From NCBI GenBank assembly GCA_021199795.1, contig JAJQHJ010000024.1, forward strand, positions 62,001 through 126,000: DNA of 64,000 bases, in the 5' to 3' direction. The notes below the pieces were generated by a model. The model was given only the letters and a program-made list of their open reading frames with translations, was not told the origin of the DNA and ran no database searches. Shown piece after piece: positions 36,978 through 44,907 of this stretch. The first letter of the stretch is position 1. Each line of letters begins with the position of its first letter. Source of the DNA: Oscillospiraceae bacterium (GTDB lineage: Bacteria; Bacillota; Clostridia; Oscillospirales; Ruminococcaceae). The translations under genes and the position numbers were made by a program.

Positions 36978-36980
36978 TTC

Positions 36981-37045
36981 GTTGTAACTATTGACATTAC
37001 GTCCGAGATATGCTATACTACTGTTGTAATCTGAATGGTTACAAC
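36981..37045 (+). promoter_or_regulatory. promoter with two Rrf2-type operators (peptide operon)
   Basis: TTGACA (36991-36996) and TATACT (37014-37019), 17 bp apart. Operator A is GTTGTAA-N9-TTACGTC (36981-37003), operator B GTTGTAA-N9-TTACAAC (37023-37045), again 42 bp centre to centre. The core promoter matches the one at 36186-36250 closely. Confidence 0.85.
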
Positions 37046-37072
37046 TATAATTTTTTCGGAGGTAATTTAGCT

Positions 37073-37363
37073 ATGGCACTTTCTAATCTGGTTGGATGGA
37101 CTGATGAGACTTCTGTTGCCTCTGCATGTGGTACTGCTTGCGGAGCGGCTGACAAGGCTGAAGAGAAGCCCGCCGCCTGTGACTCTGCCTGTGGAGCGGC
37201 TGATAAGCCGGAAGAAAAGCCCGCAGCATGTGGCTCTGCCTGTGGTGCGGCGGATAAGCCTGCTGAGGCACCCGCAGCTTGCGGTTCTGCCTGTGGAGCA
37301 GCTGACAAGCCGGAAGAGAAGCCCACCACTTGCGGAGCTGCTTGCGGAGCTGGCGACAAGTAA
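37073..37363 (+). CDS. ACGX-repeat peptide, putative radical SAM substrate
   Basis: The 96-residue peptide has an 18-residue leader (MALSNLVGWTDETSVASA) and then four 17-residue repeats of the form CGxACGAADKPEEKPAA plus a last CGAACGAGDK. Each unit has two Cys as CxxxC, ten in all, and most read Ala-Cys-Gly-X. I recall NCBI families named ACGX-repeat peptide and radical SAM/SPASM domain protein, ACGX system; this pair fits them, though the product is not characterised to my knowledge. GGAGG (37058-37062) precedes ATG 37073. The SPASM enzyme follows 108 bp later. A modified peptide or metal-binding role is inferred. Confidence 0.85.
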   Translation: MALSNLVGWTDETSVASACGTACGAADKAEEKPAACDSACGAADKPEEKPAACGSACGAADKPAEAPAACGSACGAADKPEEKPTTCGAACGAGDK

Positions 37364-37471
37364 TTCTGTCCGCAACATTTTGCCTGATGAGCCGGTATCG
37401 GTTCATCGGGCATCTGCGAAATAGTGTCCGTTTATCGGATTTACACATAACTTCAGAGGAGACCGTGCAAT

Positions 37472-38518
37472 ATGAAACAATACTTTTCTTTTCAATGGCA
37501 CATCACAGACGAGTGCGACCAGCGGTGTAAGCACTGCTACATCTTTTCCGAAAACGTCTGTAAAGAACTGGATTCAATGAACTGGTCGGAGATACTAAAG
37601 ACGTTTAAGAACTGTCTCGATTTCTGCGAAACGTATCACCGCCTGCCGTATTTCTATATCACCGGCGGCGACCCCATTCTGCATCCCGACTTCTGGAAGC
37701 TCCTCGGACTGATGAAAGAGCATAACATTCCCTTTACGATCTTAGGCAATCCTTTTCATCTTAATGATGATGTGTGTCGCCGGATGAAAGAATATGGCTG
37801 TCAGAAGTATCAGCTCTCTCTTGACGGAATGAGAGAAACCCACGACTGGTTCCGCAAGCCTGGCTCTTTCGACATTACGCTCGAAAAGATTGGCTGCATC
37901 AACCGCGCAGGCATCCGCAGCGTTATCATGACCACTGTCTCCGGAACGAATATTGATGAAGTCCCCGATATCATTGACGCCGTGGTTGCGGCTGGGGCAA
38001 ACGTATTTGCTTTTGCCCGTTACTGCCCGACTTCTGAGGAAAAGGACACCGGCATCGAACCGCTCCGTTATCGGAAACTGCTGGCGGACTGCGATAAGAA
38101 ATTCAAGGAGTATGAAGCCGCCGGATGCCAGACCTATTTCAACAAAAAAGACCACCTCTGGACTCTTTATGAATACGAAATCGGTGAATTCAAAATCCCT
38201 GAAAATGCGAAAAAGGGAATGATTTATGGAGGCTGCAACTGCGGCAACTGTCATCTGACTATCCTGCCGACAGGAGATGTTTATGCCTGCCGCCGTGTGC
38301 AGAACAGCAAGGTCGGAAACGTTTTCGAAAACCGTCTTGCCGATTTGTGGGTCACGAAGCTGGAGGACTACCGGGATTACACGAAGTTTGAGAAGTGCTC
38401 CAAATGTGAGCTGCTGGCATACTGCCGAGGCTGTCCCGCCGTGGCAAGCGGCAAGGATGGGAACTTCTATGCCGCCGACCCGCAGTGCTGGCGCGAGATA
38501 CCGGAAAGCGAGGATTGA
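37472..38518 (+). CDS. radical SAM/SPASM enzyme, ACGX-type peptide maturase
   Basis: The 348 residues open with the radical SAM cluster motif CxxxCxxC (C15, C19, C22: CDQRCKHCY), the TIM-barrel segments YFYITGGDPILHPDF and LSLDGMRETHDWFRKPG, and a C-terminal SPASM region at about 253-345 with many Cys (CNCGNCHL, CSKCELLAYCRGCP, DPQC) for auxiliary 4Fe-4S clusters. Such enzymes modify ribosomal peptides, for example by thioether or C-C links. The gene directly upstream encodes the Cys-repeat peptide. It ends 3 bp before the nitroreductase gene, so they are cotranslated. Confidence 0.92.
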   Translation: MKQYFSFQWHITDECDQRCKHCYIFSENVCKELDSMNWSEILKTFKNCLDFCETYHRLPYFYITGGDPILHPDFWKLLGLMKEHNIPFTILGNPFHLNDDVCRRMKEYGCQKYQLSLDGMRETHDWFRKPGSFDITLEKIGCINRAGIRSVIMTTVSGTNIDEVPDIIDAVVAAGANVFAFARYCPTSEEKDTGIEPLRYRKLLADCDKKFKEYEAAGCQTYFNKKDHLWTLYEYEIGEFKIPENAKKGMIYGGCNCGNCHLTILPTGDVYACRRVQNSKVGNVFENRLADLWVTKLEDYRDYTKFEKCSKCELLAYCRGCPAVASGKDGNFYAADPQCWREIPESED

Positions 38519-38521
38519 GCA

Positions 38522-39109
38522 ATGAGTGAACTGATGGAAACAATTATACAGCGCCGTTCAATACGTCGCTTCGATACAAGGCAGATAGAAGAATCGGAGT
38601 TGCAGGAAATCTTGCGGGCTGGCTTGTATGCTCCGAGTGCAGGAGGAGGGCAGCGGGTGATTCTTGCCGTCTGTCAGGATAAAGAGGTTAATGAACGGCT
38701 TGGCAAGATCAAGCGGGCAAACCAAAATCCCCGGATGGCGACTGCAACAAGCTATGTCTCAAGAGAACAGCCCAGTATTGCGGACGATCCGAATATAAAG
38801 AACGCTTTTTACGACGCCCCGACGGTTATTACAATGTTTGCACCGAAAAACTTCCTCTTTTCAGCTGAGGATTGTGCGTGTGCCGCCGAAAACATGATGC
38901 TTGTGGCTGATTCCTTGGGAATTGGTTCCTGCTATCTGGGACAGGGTTGGGTGGCGTTCAGCGACCCATACGGGCAGGAAATTCTGAAAAAATGGAATAT
39001 CCGCACTGATTACTACGCTGTAATGCAGCTTCTTCTTGGCTATCCCCGTGAGGGTGACCGTCATCCTACAGCGAAGCCGAGAAAACCTGACCGTATACTG
39101 AGATTTTAG
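38522..39109 (+). CDS. nitroreductase family flavoprotein
   Basis: The 195 residues have the FMN-binding start IIQRRSIRRF, LYAPSAGGGQ, and the C-terminal LLGYPREGDRHPTAKPRK of the family. Members reduce nitro groups or quinones, or act as dehydrogenases on azoline rings in peptide pathways. Here its place directly behind the SPASM enzyme suggests it serves peptide maturation or electron delivery; this is inference from context. Confidence 0.92.
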   Translation: MSELMETIIQRRSIRRFDTRQIEESELQEILRAGLYAPSAGGGQRVILAVCQDKEVNERLGKIKRANQNPRMATATSYVSREQPSIADDPNIKNAFYDAPTVITMFAPKNFLFSAEDCACAAENMMLVADSLGIGSCYLGQGWVAFSDPYGQEILKKWNIRTDYYAVMQLLLGYPREGDRHPTAKPRKPDRILRF

Positions 39110-39124
39110 TTGGGAGGATTACTT

Positions 39125-39739
39125 ATGGACGCACAGACCTGTCTTAAGAAACTGCAATATGTAGGAGTGCTCGAATTTGCGACTGTGGATTCCGATGGAA
39201 ACCCGCAGATAAGAAATATCAGTGCCATTCACTATGAGCCCGACGGGATGTACTTTTTCACAGCAAGAGGGAAAAACTTCTGCCGTGAGCTGCTGTCTGA
39301 TGGTCGGGTACAGATTCTCGGCTACACCCGATATAAGGAAATGATCCGACTTTCTGCAAAGGCGACTCCTGTTTCCGAGGAAGAGCAGCAGAAGTGGACA
39401 GACACCATCTTCCAGGAACAGCCATATCTTAGCAATGTCTATCCCGGCGACACAAGAAAAATCGGCATTGTTTTTGAAATACATGATGCCGAAATCGAAT
39501 ACTTCAATCTCGGCGTCAATCCGATTTTCAGGGAGAGCTATGTGATTGGAAATGGCAAGGCTAATCCAAAAGGTTATTTCATAACTGATGCCTGTATCGG
39601 CTGCGGAAAATGCGTCAAGATATGTCCGCAAAGGGCGATCGAATTTGGCAAGCCGAGTGTAATCCATCAGGAACATTGTCTTCACTGTGGCAATTGCTTT
39701 GAAAATTGCCCGGTAAAGGCTATCGTAAGAAGAGGCTGA
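39125..39739 (+). CDS. flavin-binding (PNPOx-like) and 2[4Fe-4S] ferredoxin fusion
   Basis: The 204 residues join a split-barrel flavin domain of the pyridoxamine-phosphate-oxidase type (about 1-145: LEFATVDSDGNPQIRNISAI, MYFFTARGKNF) to a two-cluster ferredoxin (CIGCGKCVKICPQ and CLHCGNCFENCPV). It could pass electrons to the radical SAM enzyme. ATG 39125 has GGGAGGA ahead; the codons before it are within the ribosome site. Confidence 0.9.
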   Translation: MDAQTCLKKLQYVGVLEFATVDSDGNPQIRNISAIHYEPDGMYFFTARGKNFCRELLSDGRVQILGYTRYKEMIRLSAKATPVSEEEQQKWTDTIFQEQPYLSNVYPGDTRKIGIVFEIHDAEIEYFNLGVNPIFRESYVIGNGKANPKGYFITDACIGCGKCVKICPQRAIEFGKPSVIHQEHCLHCGNCFENCPVKAIVRRG

Positions 39740-39741
39740 AA

Positions 39742-40521
39742 ATGACCCAATCCGACCGCAGACTATACCTAATAAAAGAGCTTTTAGCCGAGGAGCCGCA
39801 GTACCAGGGCTACGAAATTCCTGAGGACGAATACTCCCAGAAGCGACTTTTACGGGCACTTTTCAATGTCCGGCTCCCGAAGCCGATTAGTGATGAGTTC
39901 CTGAAGATTCAGGATGAGTATCTCCAGGAGGAAACCTATAGAAAGGGAATTACAGATATAGCCGACCTGACGCCTGTTCAGGACGACATCTACCTCTGGC
40001 AGGGCGACATCACGACGCTTAAGTGCGGAGCTATTGTCAATGCGGCGAATTCCAGGCTTCTTGGATGCTTCGGACCAAACCACGAGTGCATCGACAACGC
40101 CATCCACACCTATTCCGGCATTCAGCTGAGACTTAAGTGCAACGAAATCATGCAGAAGCAGGGTCACGAGGAGGAGACCGGCAGAGCCAAGATAACTTCT
40201 GCATACAACCTCCCGAGCCAATATGTCATCCACACAGTTGGACCGATTGTTGGCTGGCGGCTCACGGAGAGGGACAAGAAGCTTCTCGCCCAAAGCTATC
40301 GCTCCTGCCTGGAATTGGCGGACAAAAATAGCGTTGGGAGCATCGCGTTCTGCTGCATTTCCACCGGCGAATTCCATTTCCCGAACGACAAGGCGGCGGA
40401 AATCGCGCTCAGAGCAGTGCTCGGTTATAAGAAAGAGACCCACAGTGAAATCAAGGTGATATTCAATGTATTTAAAGATGCCGACCTCGAAATTTATGAG
40501 AAGCTCCTCGGAACAGATTGA
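39742..40521 (+). CDS. macrodomain ADP-ribosylglycohydrolase (zinc type)
   Basis: The 259 residues have a helical N-terminal part and then a macrodomain from about 90 (LWQGDITTLKCGAIVNAANS, LLGCFGPNHECIDNAIH, HTVGPIVG, SIAFCCISTGEFHFP). The Cys/His in GC-x4-H-x-C match the zinc-dependent macrodomains that pair with SirTM sirtuins and remove ADP-ribose from proteins. It starts 2 bp after the ferredoxin stop and overlaps the sirtuin gene by 56 bp. Confidence 0.92.
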   Translation: MTQSDRRLYLIKELLAEEPQYQGYEIPEDEYSQKRLLRALFNVRLPKPISDEFLKIQDEYLQEETYRKGITDIADLTPVQDDIYLWQGDITTLKCGAIVNAANSRLLGCFGPNHECIDNAIHTYSGIQLRLKCNEIMQKQGHEEETGRAKITSAYNLPSQYVIHTVGPIVGWRLTERDKKLLAQSYRSCLELADKNSVGSIAFCCISTGEFHFPNDKAAEIALRAVLGYKKETHSEIKVIFNVFKDADLEIYEKLLGTD

Positions 40522-41335
40522 GAGTCTGAAAGAGGCACTTGACTCTGCCGATGCTGTCGTAATTGGTGCCGGAGCGGGGCTTTCGACCTCCGCAGGATTT
40601 ACCTATTCCGGCAAGAGATTTGAAGAAAACTTCTCAGATTTCGAGAAAAAATATAGCTTTCACGACATGTACTCGGGCGGCTTCTACCAATATGAAACCT
40701 TAGAAGAATTTTGGGCATTCTGGAGCAGAAATATCTGGCTGAACCGCTACACAGACGCCCCGAAGCCGGTCTACCAGGATCTGTTCGAGCTTGTCAAGGA
40801 CAAGGATTATTTCGTCCTCACGACCAATGTTGACCACTGCTTCCAGAAAGCAGGCTTCGACAAAAAGCGGCTTTTCTATACACAGGGCGACTACGGTCTC
40901 TTCCAGTGCTCTGAGCCCTGCCACCAGAAGACCTACGATAACGAAGAAGTTATTAAAAGGATGATGGAGACTCAGGAAAATATGCGTATTCCGTCTGATC
41001 TCGTCCCGAAATGCCCGATTTGCGGCAAGCCGATGAACACAAATCTTAGGTGTGATGATACTTTTTTCGAGGACGAGGGTTGGCATCAGGCTGCGGAAAG
41101 GTATTCCGAATTCCTCCGGAGGCACGAGGGCTTGACAACGCTCTATTTGGAGCTCGGCGTCGGGTTCAACACCCCCTCCATCATCAAATACCCGTTCTGG
41201 CAGATGACCCTGAAGAATCCTAAGGCGACCTACGCCTGCATAAACTATGGCGACGCCGCCTGCCCGTCTCAGATCGAGAGACAGTCAATCTGCATCGATG
41301 ATGACATCGGCAGGGTTCTGAAAAAGCTCCTGTAA
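40466..41335 (+). CDS. SirTM-type (class M) sirtuin, protein ADP-ribosyltransferase
   Basis: The 289 residues contain the NAD-binding motif GAGAGLSTSAGF, TTNVDHCFQKAGF, and a zinc-like CPICGKP. The segments FSDFEKKYSFHDMYSGGFYQY and EEFWAFWSRNIWLNRY are typical of class M sirtuins, which ADP-ribosylate a GcvH-like carrier in pathogens. ATG 40466 lies 6 nt after AAGGTGA inside the macrodomain gene; a later ATG at 40496 has no ribosome site. No lipoyl carrier or ligase gene is nearby, so the target here is unknown. Confidence 0.9.
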   Translation: MYLKMPTSKFMRSSSEQIESLKEALDSADAVVIGAGAGLSTSAGFTYSGKRFEENFSDFEKKYSFHDMYSGGFYQYETLEEFWAFWSRNIWLNRYTDAPKPVYQDLFELVKDKDYFVLTTNVDHCFQKAGFDKKRLFYTQGDYGLFQCSEPCHQKTYDNEEVIKRMMETQENMRIPSDLVPKCPICGKPMNTNLRCDDTFFEDEGWHQAAERYSEFLRRHEGLTTLYLELGVGFNTPSIIKYPFWQMTLKNPKATYACINYGDAACPSQIERQSICIDDDIGRVLKKLL

Positions 41336-41374
41336 AAGATTTTCCGCCCCAAGAAAATTTCCTGTGAAAAAGGC

Positions 41375-41403
41375 TTGATTTTTCTCGCCGGATGTGCTAT
41401 TAT
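41375..41403 (+). promoter_or_regulatory. tRNA-Ala promoter
   Basis: TTGATT (41375-41380) and TATTAT (41398-41403), 17 bp apart, 12 bp before the tRNA. Confidence 0.8.
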
Positions 41404-41415
41404 ATCCGAAGTACT

Positions 41416-41491
41416 GGGGTATTAGCGCAGTTGGGAGCGCGCCACACTGGCAGTGTGGAGGTCACGGGTTCGAATCCCGTATGCTCCACCA
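41416..41491 (+). tRNA. tRNA-Ala(GGC)
   Basis: A full cloverleaf can be folded: acceptor GGGGTAT/ATGCTCC, D stem GCGC/GCGC, anticodon stem CCACA/TGTGG with loop CTGGCAG (anticodon GGC), T stem ACGGG/CCCGT. G3-U70, the alanine identity pair, is present, and CCA is encoded. Confidence 0.96.
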
Positions 41492-41499
41492 CATTGAAG

Positions 41500-41531
41500 A
41501 AATCCGAACCTATCATGGTTCGGATTTTTAT
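41500..41531 (+). terminator. terminator of tRNA-Ala
   Basis: AAATCCGAACC (41500-41510) pairs with GGTTCGGATTT (41517-41527) around TATCAT, ending in T's. Confidence 0.9.
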
Positions 41532-41598
41532 TTCCAAGTTTTCCGCTGTTCCACCTCTGTGGCTTAACAAAGACTTGTAAGAATCTCTCACGAAATTA

Positions 41599-41627
41599 TA
41601 GACAAAAAAGCAGAAATATGATACAAT
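41599..41627 (+). promoter_or_regulatory. promoter of the following small gene
   Basis: TAGACA (41599-41604) and TACAAT (41622-41627), 17 bp apart. Confidence 0.7.
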
Positions 41628-41661
41628 ATATTTAGCCGAAAGAGAGGAGTAAAATACGAAA

Positions 41662-42069
41662 ATGAAATGTTATTTTATTGTTAACAAGGATGAAGATGGG
41701 GCTGTTCCGGTGAAGATATTCTCGGGGAAAGCGTTTATAAAGCCATGCGAGTGCCCGGAGGATTCAGCCCAGGAGGCTGTGGCTTTTTCCGAAAAATATG
41801 AAATCTGCATGGACAGTCACTGGAGCTGTTCCGCAAGGACGGACAACGGAATTGACTCGAACGAGGTCACAGGCAATGATGTGATAAAAATTGCCCCATC
41901 GCAGGTGGTACTTTCTGACGGCGAATTGTCGGGCGTGTATCTCCCAGACTACGGTGTCGTAATCGAGAAGACTGGCTCTGTGATCGTGAATCGCGAGGAA
42001 GAGGGCTACGAACCAGGCTGGGGAGACGTCAGCACCTATATGGAAATATACCTCAGGGCTTGCAAGTAA
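41662..42069 (+). CDS. hypothetical cytosolic protein
   Basis: The 135 residues have no signal, membrane segment or motif I recognise. Five Cys (for example KPCECPED, WSCSART) and an acidic overall composition are seen. A promoter and an AGAGGAG site ahead of ATG 41662 support it as a real gene. It stands alone between two tRNA genes. Confidence 0.7.
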   Translation: MKCYFIVNKDEDGAVPVKIFSGKAFIKPCECPEDSAQEAVAFSEKYEICMDSHWSCSARTDNGIDSNEVTGNDVIKIAPSQVVLSDGELSGVYLPDYGVVIEKTGSVIVNREEEGYEPGWGDVSTYMEIYLRACK

Positions 42070-42267
42070 ATTTCTTTCAGCTTTTCAAACGGCGACAAAA
42101 AATTGTAGTTCGCCATACATCAGGCTCCGCCTTTCGGGAATTCTGCCGACCTCGTAAACATGTCCGTTCCTGCAACCACCTCCGACGGAATCTGCCGGGC
42201 AACGACGGTAACGGGGGAGATCAAGCTGGAAATCGAATAATATCTTTGAAAATTTCGATTTTAGATA
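42070..42267. other. intergenic stretch with no supported gene
   Basis: No reading frame with a ribosome site or family likeness is seen between the small gene and the tRNA-Lys promoter. Confidence 0.6.
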
Positions 42268-42296
42268 TTGACAAATGCGCTCGCGTTTGCTATAAT
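42268..42296 (+). promoter_or_regulatory. consensus promoter of tRNA-Lys
   Basis: TTGACA (42268-42273) and TATAAT (42291-42296), exactly 17 bp apart. Confidence 0.92.
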
Positions 42297-42312
42297 AACG
42301 TAGTTGTGAACC

Positions 42313-42388
42313 GAGCCATTAGCTCAGCTGGCAGAGCATTTCACTTTTAATGAAAGGGTCTGGAGTTCGATTCTCCAATGGCTCACCA
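42313..42388 (+). tRNA. tRNA-Lys(TTT)
   Basis: Acceptor GAGCCAT/ATGGCTC, D stem GCTC/GAGC, anticodon stem TTTCA/TGAAA with loop CTTTTAA (anticodon TTT), T stem TGGAG/CTCCA, CCA encoded. Confidence 0.96.
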
Positions 42389-42396
42389 TAACCACT

Positions 42397-42426
42397 AAAA
42401 AGCATCCTATCCCGGGTGCTTTTTTC
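42397..42426 (+). terminator. terminator of tRNA-Lys
   Basis: AAAAGCATCC pairs with GGGTGCTTTT (one G-U), followed by T's. Confidence 0.85.
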
Positions 42427-42581
42427 TTTTTCTCAACAAATCGCCGCTTTCTTGTCCTACTTTTCAACAAAATCTGCATTTTTCTCCCGTCAAGAGCTTC
42501 AATTTTTCTTCTCAAAAAGCTTCATATTCAGTGCAAAAGAGCGAAAAATGAATCATCGGGCTTTTAAAAGCTTCATTTTGG

Positions 42582-42610
42582 TTGACTTTCTGAATTTCAT
42601 GTGATAAACT
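42582..42610 (+). promoter_or_regulatory. probable citrate synthase promoter
   Basis: TTGACT (42582-42587) and TAAACT (42605-42610), 17 bp apart. The AT-rich 150 bp before it holds no gene. Confidence 0.6.
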
Positions 42611-42678
42611 TACAAAGTGTAATAGTAAACTTAGCCGCAATAGAACAACTTTTAGGCATCTGGAAAGAGGAGATTATC

Positions 42679-44034
42679 ATGCAGTTAAAAATAGATGAAG
42701 CAACAAGGGACACATTCAGGCAGACGTTCCTGGAAAATAACCGGATAGATCCGAAGTACTATAATCGCTACGACGTCAAGCGTGGACTTCGTAACGCCGA
42801 CGGCACCGGTGTGCTTGCTGGGCTCACTAATATATGTAACGTTCACGGCTATGTCATGAACGAGGGCGAAAAGCAGAACATTGAGGGCGAGCTCTACTAC
42901 CGTGGGTATAATGTCAAGGACATCGTCGCCGGAATTCAGGGTGCAGACAGATTTGGCTATGAGGAGGTCACATATCTTCTCATAATGGGAAAGCTCCCGA
43001 CCGCTGAAGAGCTTGCAGGTTTCCAGAGAATTCTTGCCGCAAACCGTGAGCTCCCCGCCGGATTCTTTGAGGACATGATTCTCAAGGCACCGTCGAAGAA
43101 CATCATGAACAAGATTTCCCGTTCGATTCTCGCACTTTATTCATACGAGGAAGACCCCGAGGCTAAGGCTCCCGAGGATGAACTCTACTGTGCACTGTCA
43201 ATCCTGGCAAAGATGCCTGTCATCATGACATCTGCCTATCAGGTCAAGCGCAGGGCGTTTGACGGCGCAAGCATGTATATGCATCAGGTTAGACCTGAGG
43301 AATGCACTGCCGAAACGATTCTTTCTCTTCTGAGACCGGACAGACAATATACATATGATGAGGCGAAGCTACTGGATCTGATTCTTCTTTTGCACGCAGA
43401 GCACGGCGGAGGTAATAACTCCACATTTGCGTGCAGAGTCCTCACTTCTTCTGGAACCGACCCGTATTCAGCTTATGCTGCGGCAGTTGGCTCACTCAAA
43501 GGTCCCCGTCACGGCGGAGCGAACCTCAAGGTTCTCGAACAGCTCGACTATATAGAGGCTAACGTAAAGAACTGGAATGACGATGGTGAGGTTGCAGATA
43601 TGCTCACGAAGATCGTCCGCAAGGAAGCCTCCGACAGAACCGGTCTTATCTACGGCATGGGTCACGCAGTTTACACCCTGTCTGACCCGAGAGCTGTAAT
43701 TCTTAAGAGGACTGCACTTCAAATGGCAAAGGGAACCGAATTTGAGCCTCAGTTCTCACTCCTGAATTCAATTGAAAGGCTTGCGCCCGAGGTCTTCCAC
43801 CGCGAAACCGGCATTGAAAAGGCACTCTGCACAAATGTAGATATGTACTCGGGACTCTGCTATCGTATGCTCGGAATTCCGGAGGAATTGGCAACCGCAC
43901 TCTTCGCAACCGCAAGAATGGCTGGTTGGTCTGCGCATAGATTTGAGGAGAAAGTCACCGGCGGCAGAATCATCCGCCCTGCATATAAAGCAGTTGGTAA
44001 GCCAAAGGTGTATAGGGATATCACAGAGAGATAA
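42679..44034 (+). CDS. gltA: citrate synthase
   Basis: It condenses acetyl-CoA and oxaloacetate to citrate, in such anaerobes usually the entry to 2-oxoglutarate and glutamate. The 451 residues hold the active-site segments LHAEHGGGNNSTF, GPRHGGAN, MGHAVYTLSDPRA and the C-terminal GWSAHRFEEK. ATG 42679 follows GAGGAG (42667-42672). No aconitase or isocitrate dehydrogenase is adjacent. Confidence 0.95.
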   Translation: MQLKIDEATRDTFRQTFLENNRIDPKYYNRYDVKRGLRNADGTGVLAGLTNICNVHGYVMNEGEKQNIEGELYYRGYNVKDIVAGIQGADRFGYEEVTYLLIMGKLPTAEELAGFQRILAANRELPAGFFEDMILKAPSKNIMNKISRSILALYSYEEDPEAKAPEDELYCALSILAKMPVIMTSAYQVKRRAFDGASMYMHQVRPEECTAETILSLLRPDRQYTYDEAKLLDLILLLHAEHGGGNNSTFACRVLTSSGTDPYSAYAAAVGSLKGPRHGGANLKVLEQLDYIEANVKNWNDDGEVADMLTKIVRKEASDRTGLIYGMGHAVYTLSDPRAVILKRTALQMAKGTEFEPQFSLLNSIERLAPEVFHRETGIEKALCTNVDMYSGLCYRMLGIPEELATALFATARMAGWSAHRFEEKVTGGRIIRPAYKAVGKPKVYRDITER

Positions 44035-44083
44035 TATTCTCATATTTGACAGCTTTTCATGGGACACTTTAAAATTTTTGCGG

Positions 44084-44112
44084 TAGAATTTTGTTTGACA
44101 TCCTGCTATAAT
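44084..44112 (+). promoter_or_regulatory. extended -10 promoter of the ATP synthase operon
   Basis: TGCTATAAT (44104-44112) has the TGn extension; the -35 (TAGAAT, 44084) is weak. Confidence 0.65.
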
Positions 44113-44165
44113 AGTGGTAGAATTAAATTCGTATAAGCTGATTGTTTGGAAGCGAGGGATGAGCT

Positions 44166-44429
44166 GTGAAAGACATGAGTCTGCTTGTTATGATAGGACA
44201 GCTCGGGCTTTCGGCTGTCGTCCCACTTGCCGGGTGCATAATCCTTGCGGCTTGGCTGAGAAACAAGTTCTCGCTTGGAGTATGGGTGATATTCATTGGG
44301 GCAATCCTCGGCGGAATTCTTGCGATAAGCGGCTTCCGCTCAACCCTTAAGACGATGGAAGATATCACGAATAAAGAGGACGACAAGAGTGGGAAGCCCC
44401 CCGTAACCGGCTTCAATAACCACGACTAA
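44166..44429 (+). CDS. AtpZ/AtpI-type ATP synthase assembly protein
   Basis: The 87 residues have two membrane helices (LVMIGQLGLSAVVPLAGCII, LGVWVIFIGAILGGILAISG) and a charged tail, the layout of the small proteins encoded ahead of atpB that help build the rotor or carry divalent ions. The start is GTG 44166 behind GAGGG; ATG 44175 is an alternative. It is first in the operon. Confidence 0.82.
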   Translation: MKDMSLLVMIGQLGLSAVVPLAGCIILAAWLRNKFSLGVWVIFIGAILGGILAISGFRSTLKTMEDITNKEDDKSGKPPVTGFNNHD

Positions 44430-44447
44430 ACATAAGTAGGAGAAAAG

Positions 44448-44906
44448 ATGGATTCCCGTAAGGAAGTTTTGCACGAAACCTTGATAATAACAATAGGGCA
44501 GGTAATCTGTATTGCCGCAATGTTCGGAATCTTCGCACTACTCGGCTATTTTGACCTGACAGTTCTGTTCGGCGGAATTGTGGGCGGAATCTTAGCAATC
44601 CTGAACTTCATGTTCATGGCGATTTCAGTCTGCGTGGCATCCGACAGGGCAGTTGCCCAGGACGTCAAGGGCGGGAAGAGTCTCATGACATTCTCGATGG
44701 TTCTTCGGTACGCAGTCATATTCATAGTATGGGTAGCGGGAGCTGTGAGCGGGCTTTGCAATGCAATAGCACTCGTTTTGCCAATAGTGTTTGTAAGACC
44801 GACAATAACGGTCTGGGAGTTCTTCCGAAAGAAAGAGAATCCGGCGATCTCTGAGACTGCGGAAACATCTTCCGAAGAAGACCCCAAAGAAGAGGGTGAT
44901 ACCTGA
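44448..44906 (+). CDS. atpI: AtpI-like membrane protein
   Basis: The 152 residues have four predicted helices (IITIGQVICIAAMFGIFALL, LFGGIVGGILAILNFMFM, MVLRYAVIFIVWVAGAV, and one more) and an acidic tail. AtpI-type proteins aid c-ring assembly. It lies directly before atpB; the stop is one base from the atpB ATG. Confidence 0.82.
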   Translation: MDSRKEVLHETLIITIGQVICIAAMFGIFALLGYFDLTVLFGGIVGGILAILNFMFMAISVCVASDRAVAQDVKGGKSLMTFSMVLRYAVIFIVWVAGAVSGLCNAIALVLPIVFVRPTITVWEFFRKKENPAISETAETSSEEDPKEEGDT

Positions 44907-44907
44907 A

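Noticed and set aside
37045-37448. Overlapping open frames on both strands of the ACG-repeat peptide gene
   Set aside because: The 51-bp tandem repeat keeps all frames open. Only the frame from ATG 37073 has a ribosome site and fits the radical SAM context.
41392-41591. Open frames of about 62 codons on both strands over the tRNA-Ala gene
   Set aside because: They arise from the tRNA and its terminator; the cloverleaf with encoded CCA explains the sequence.
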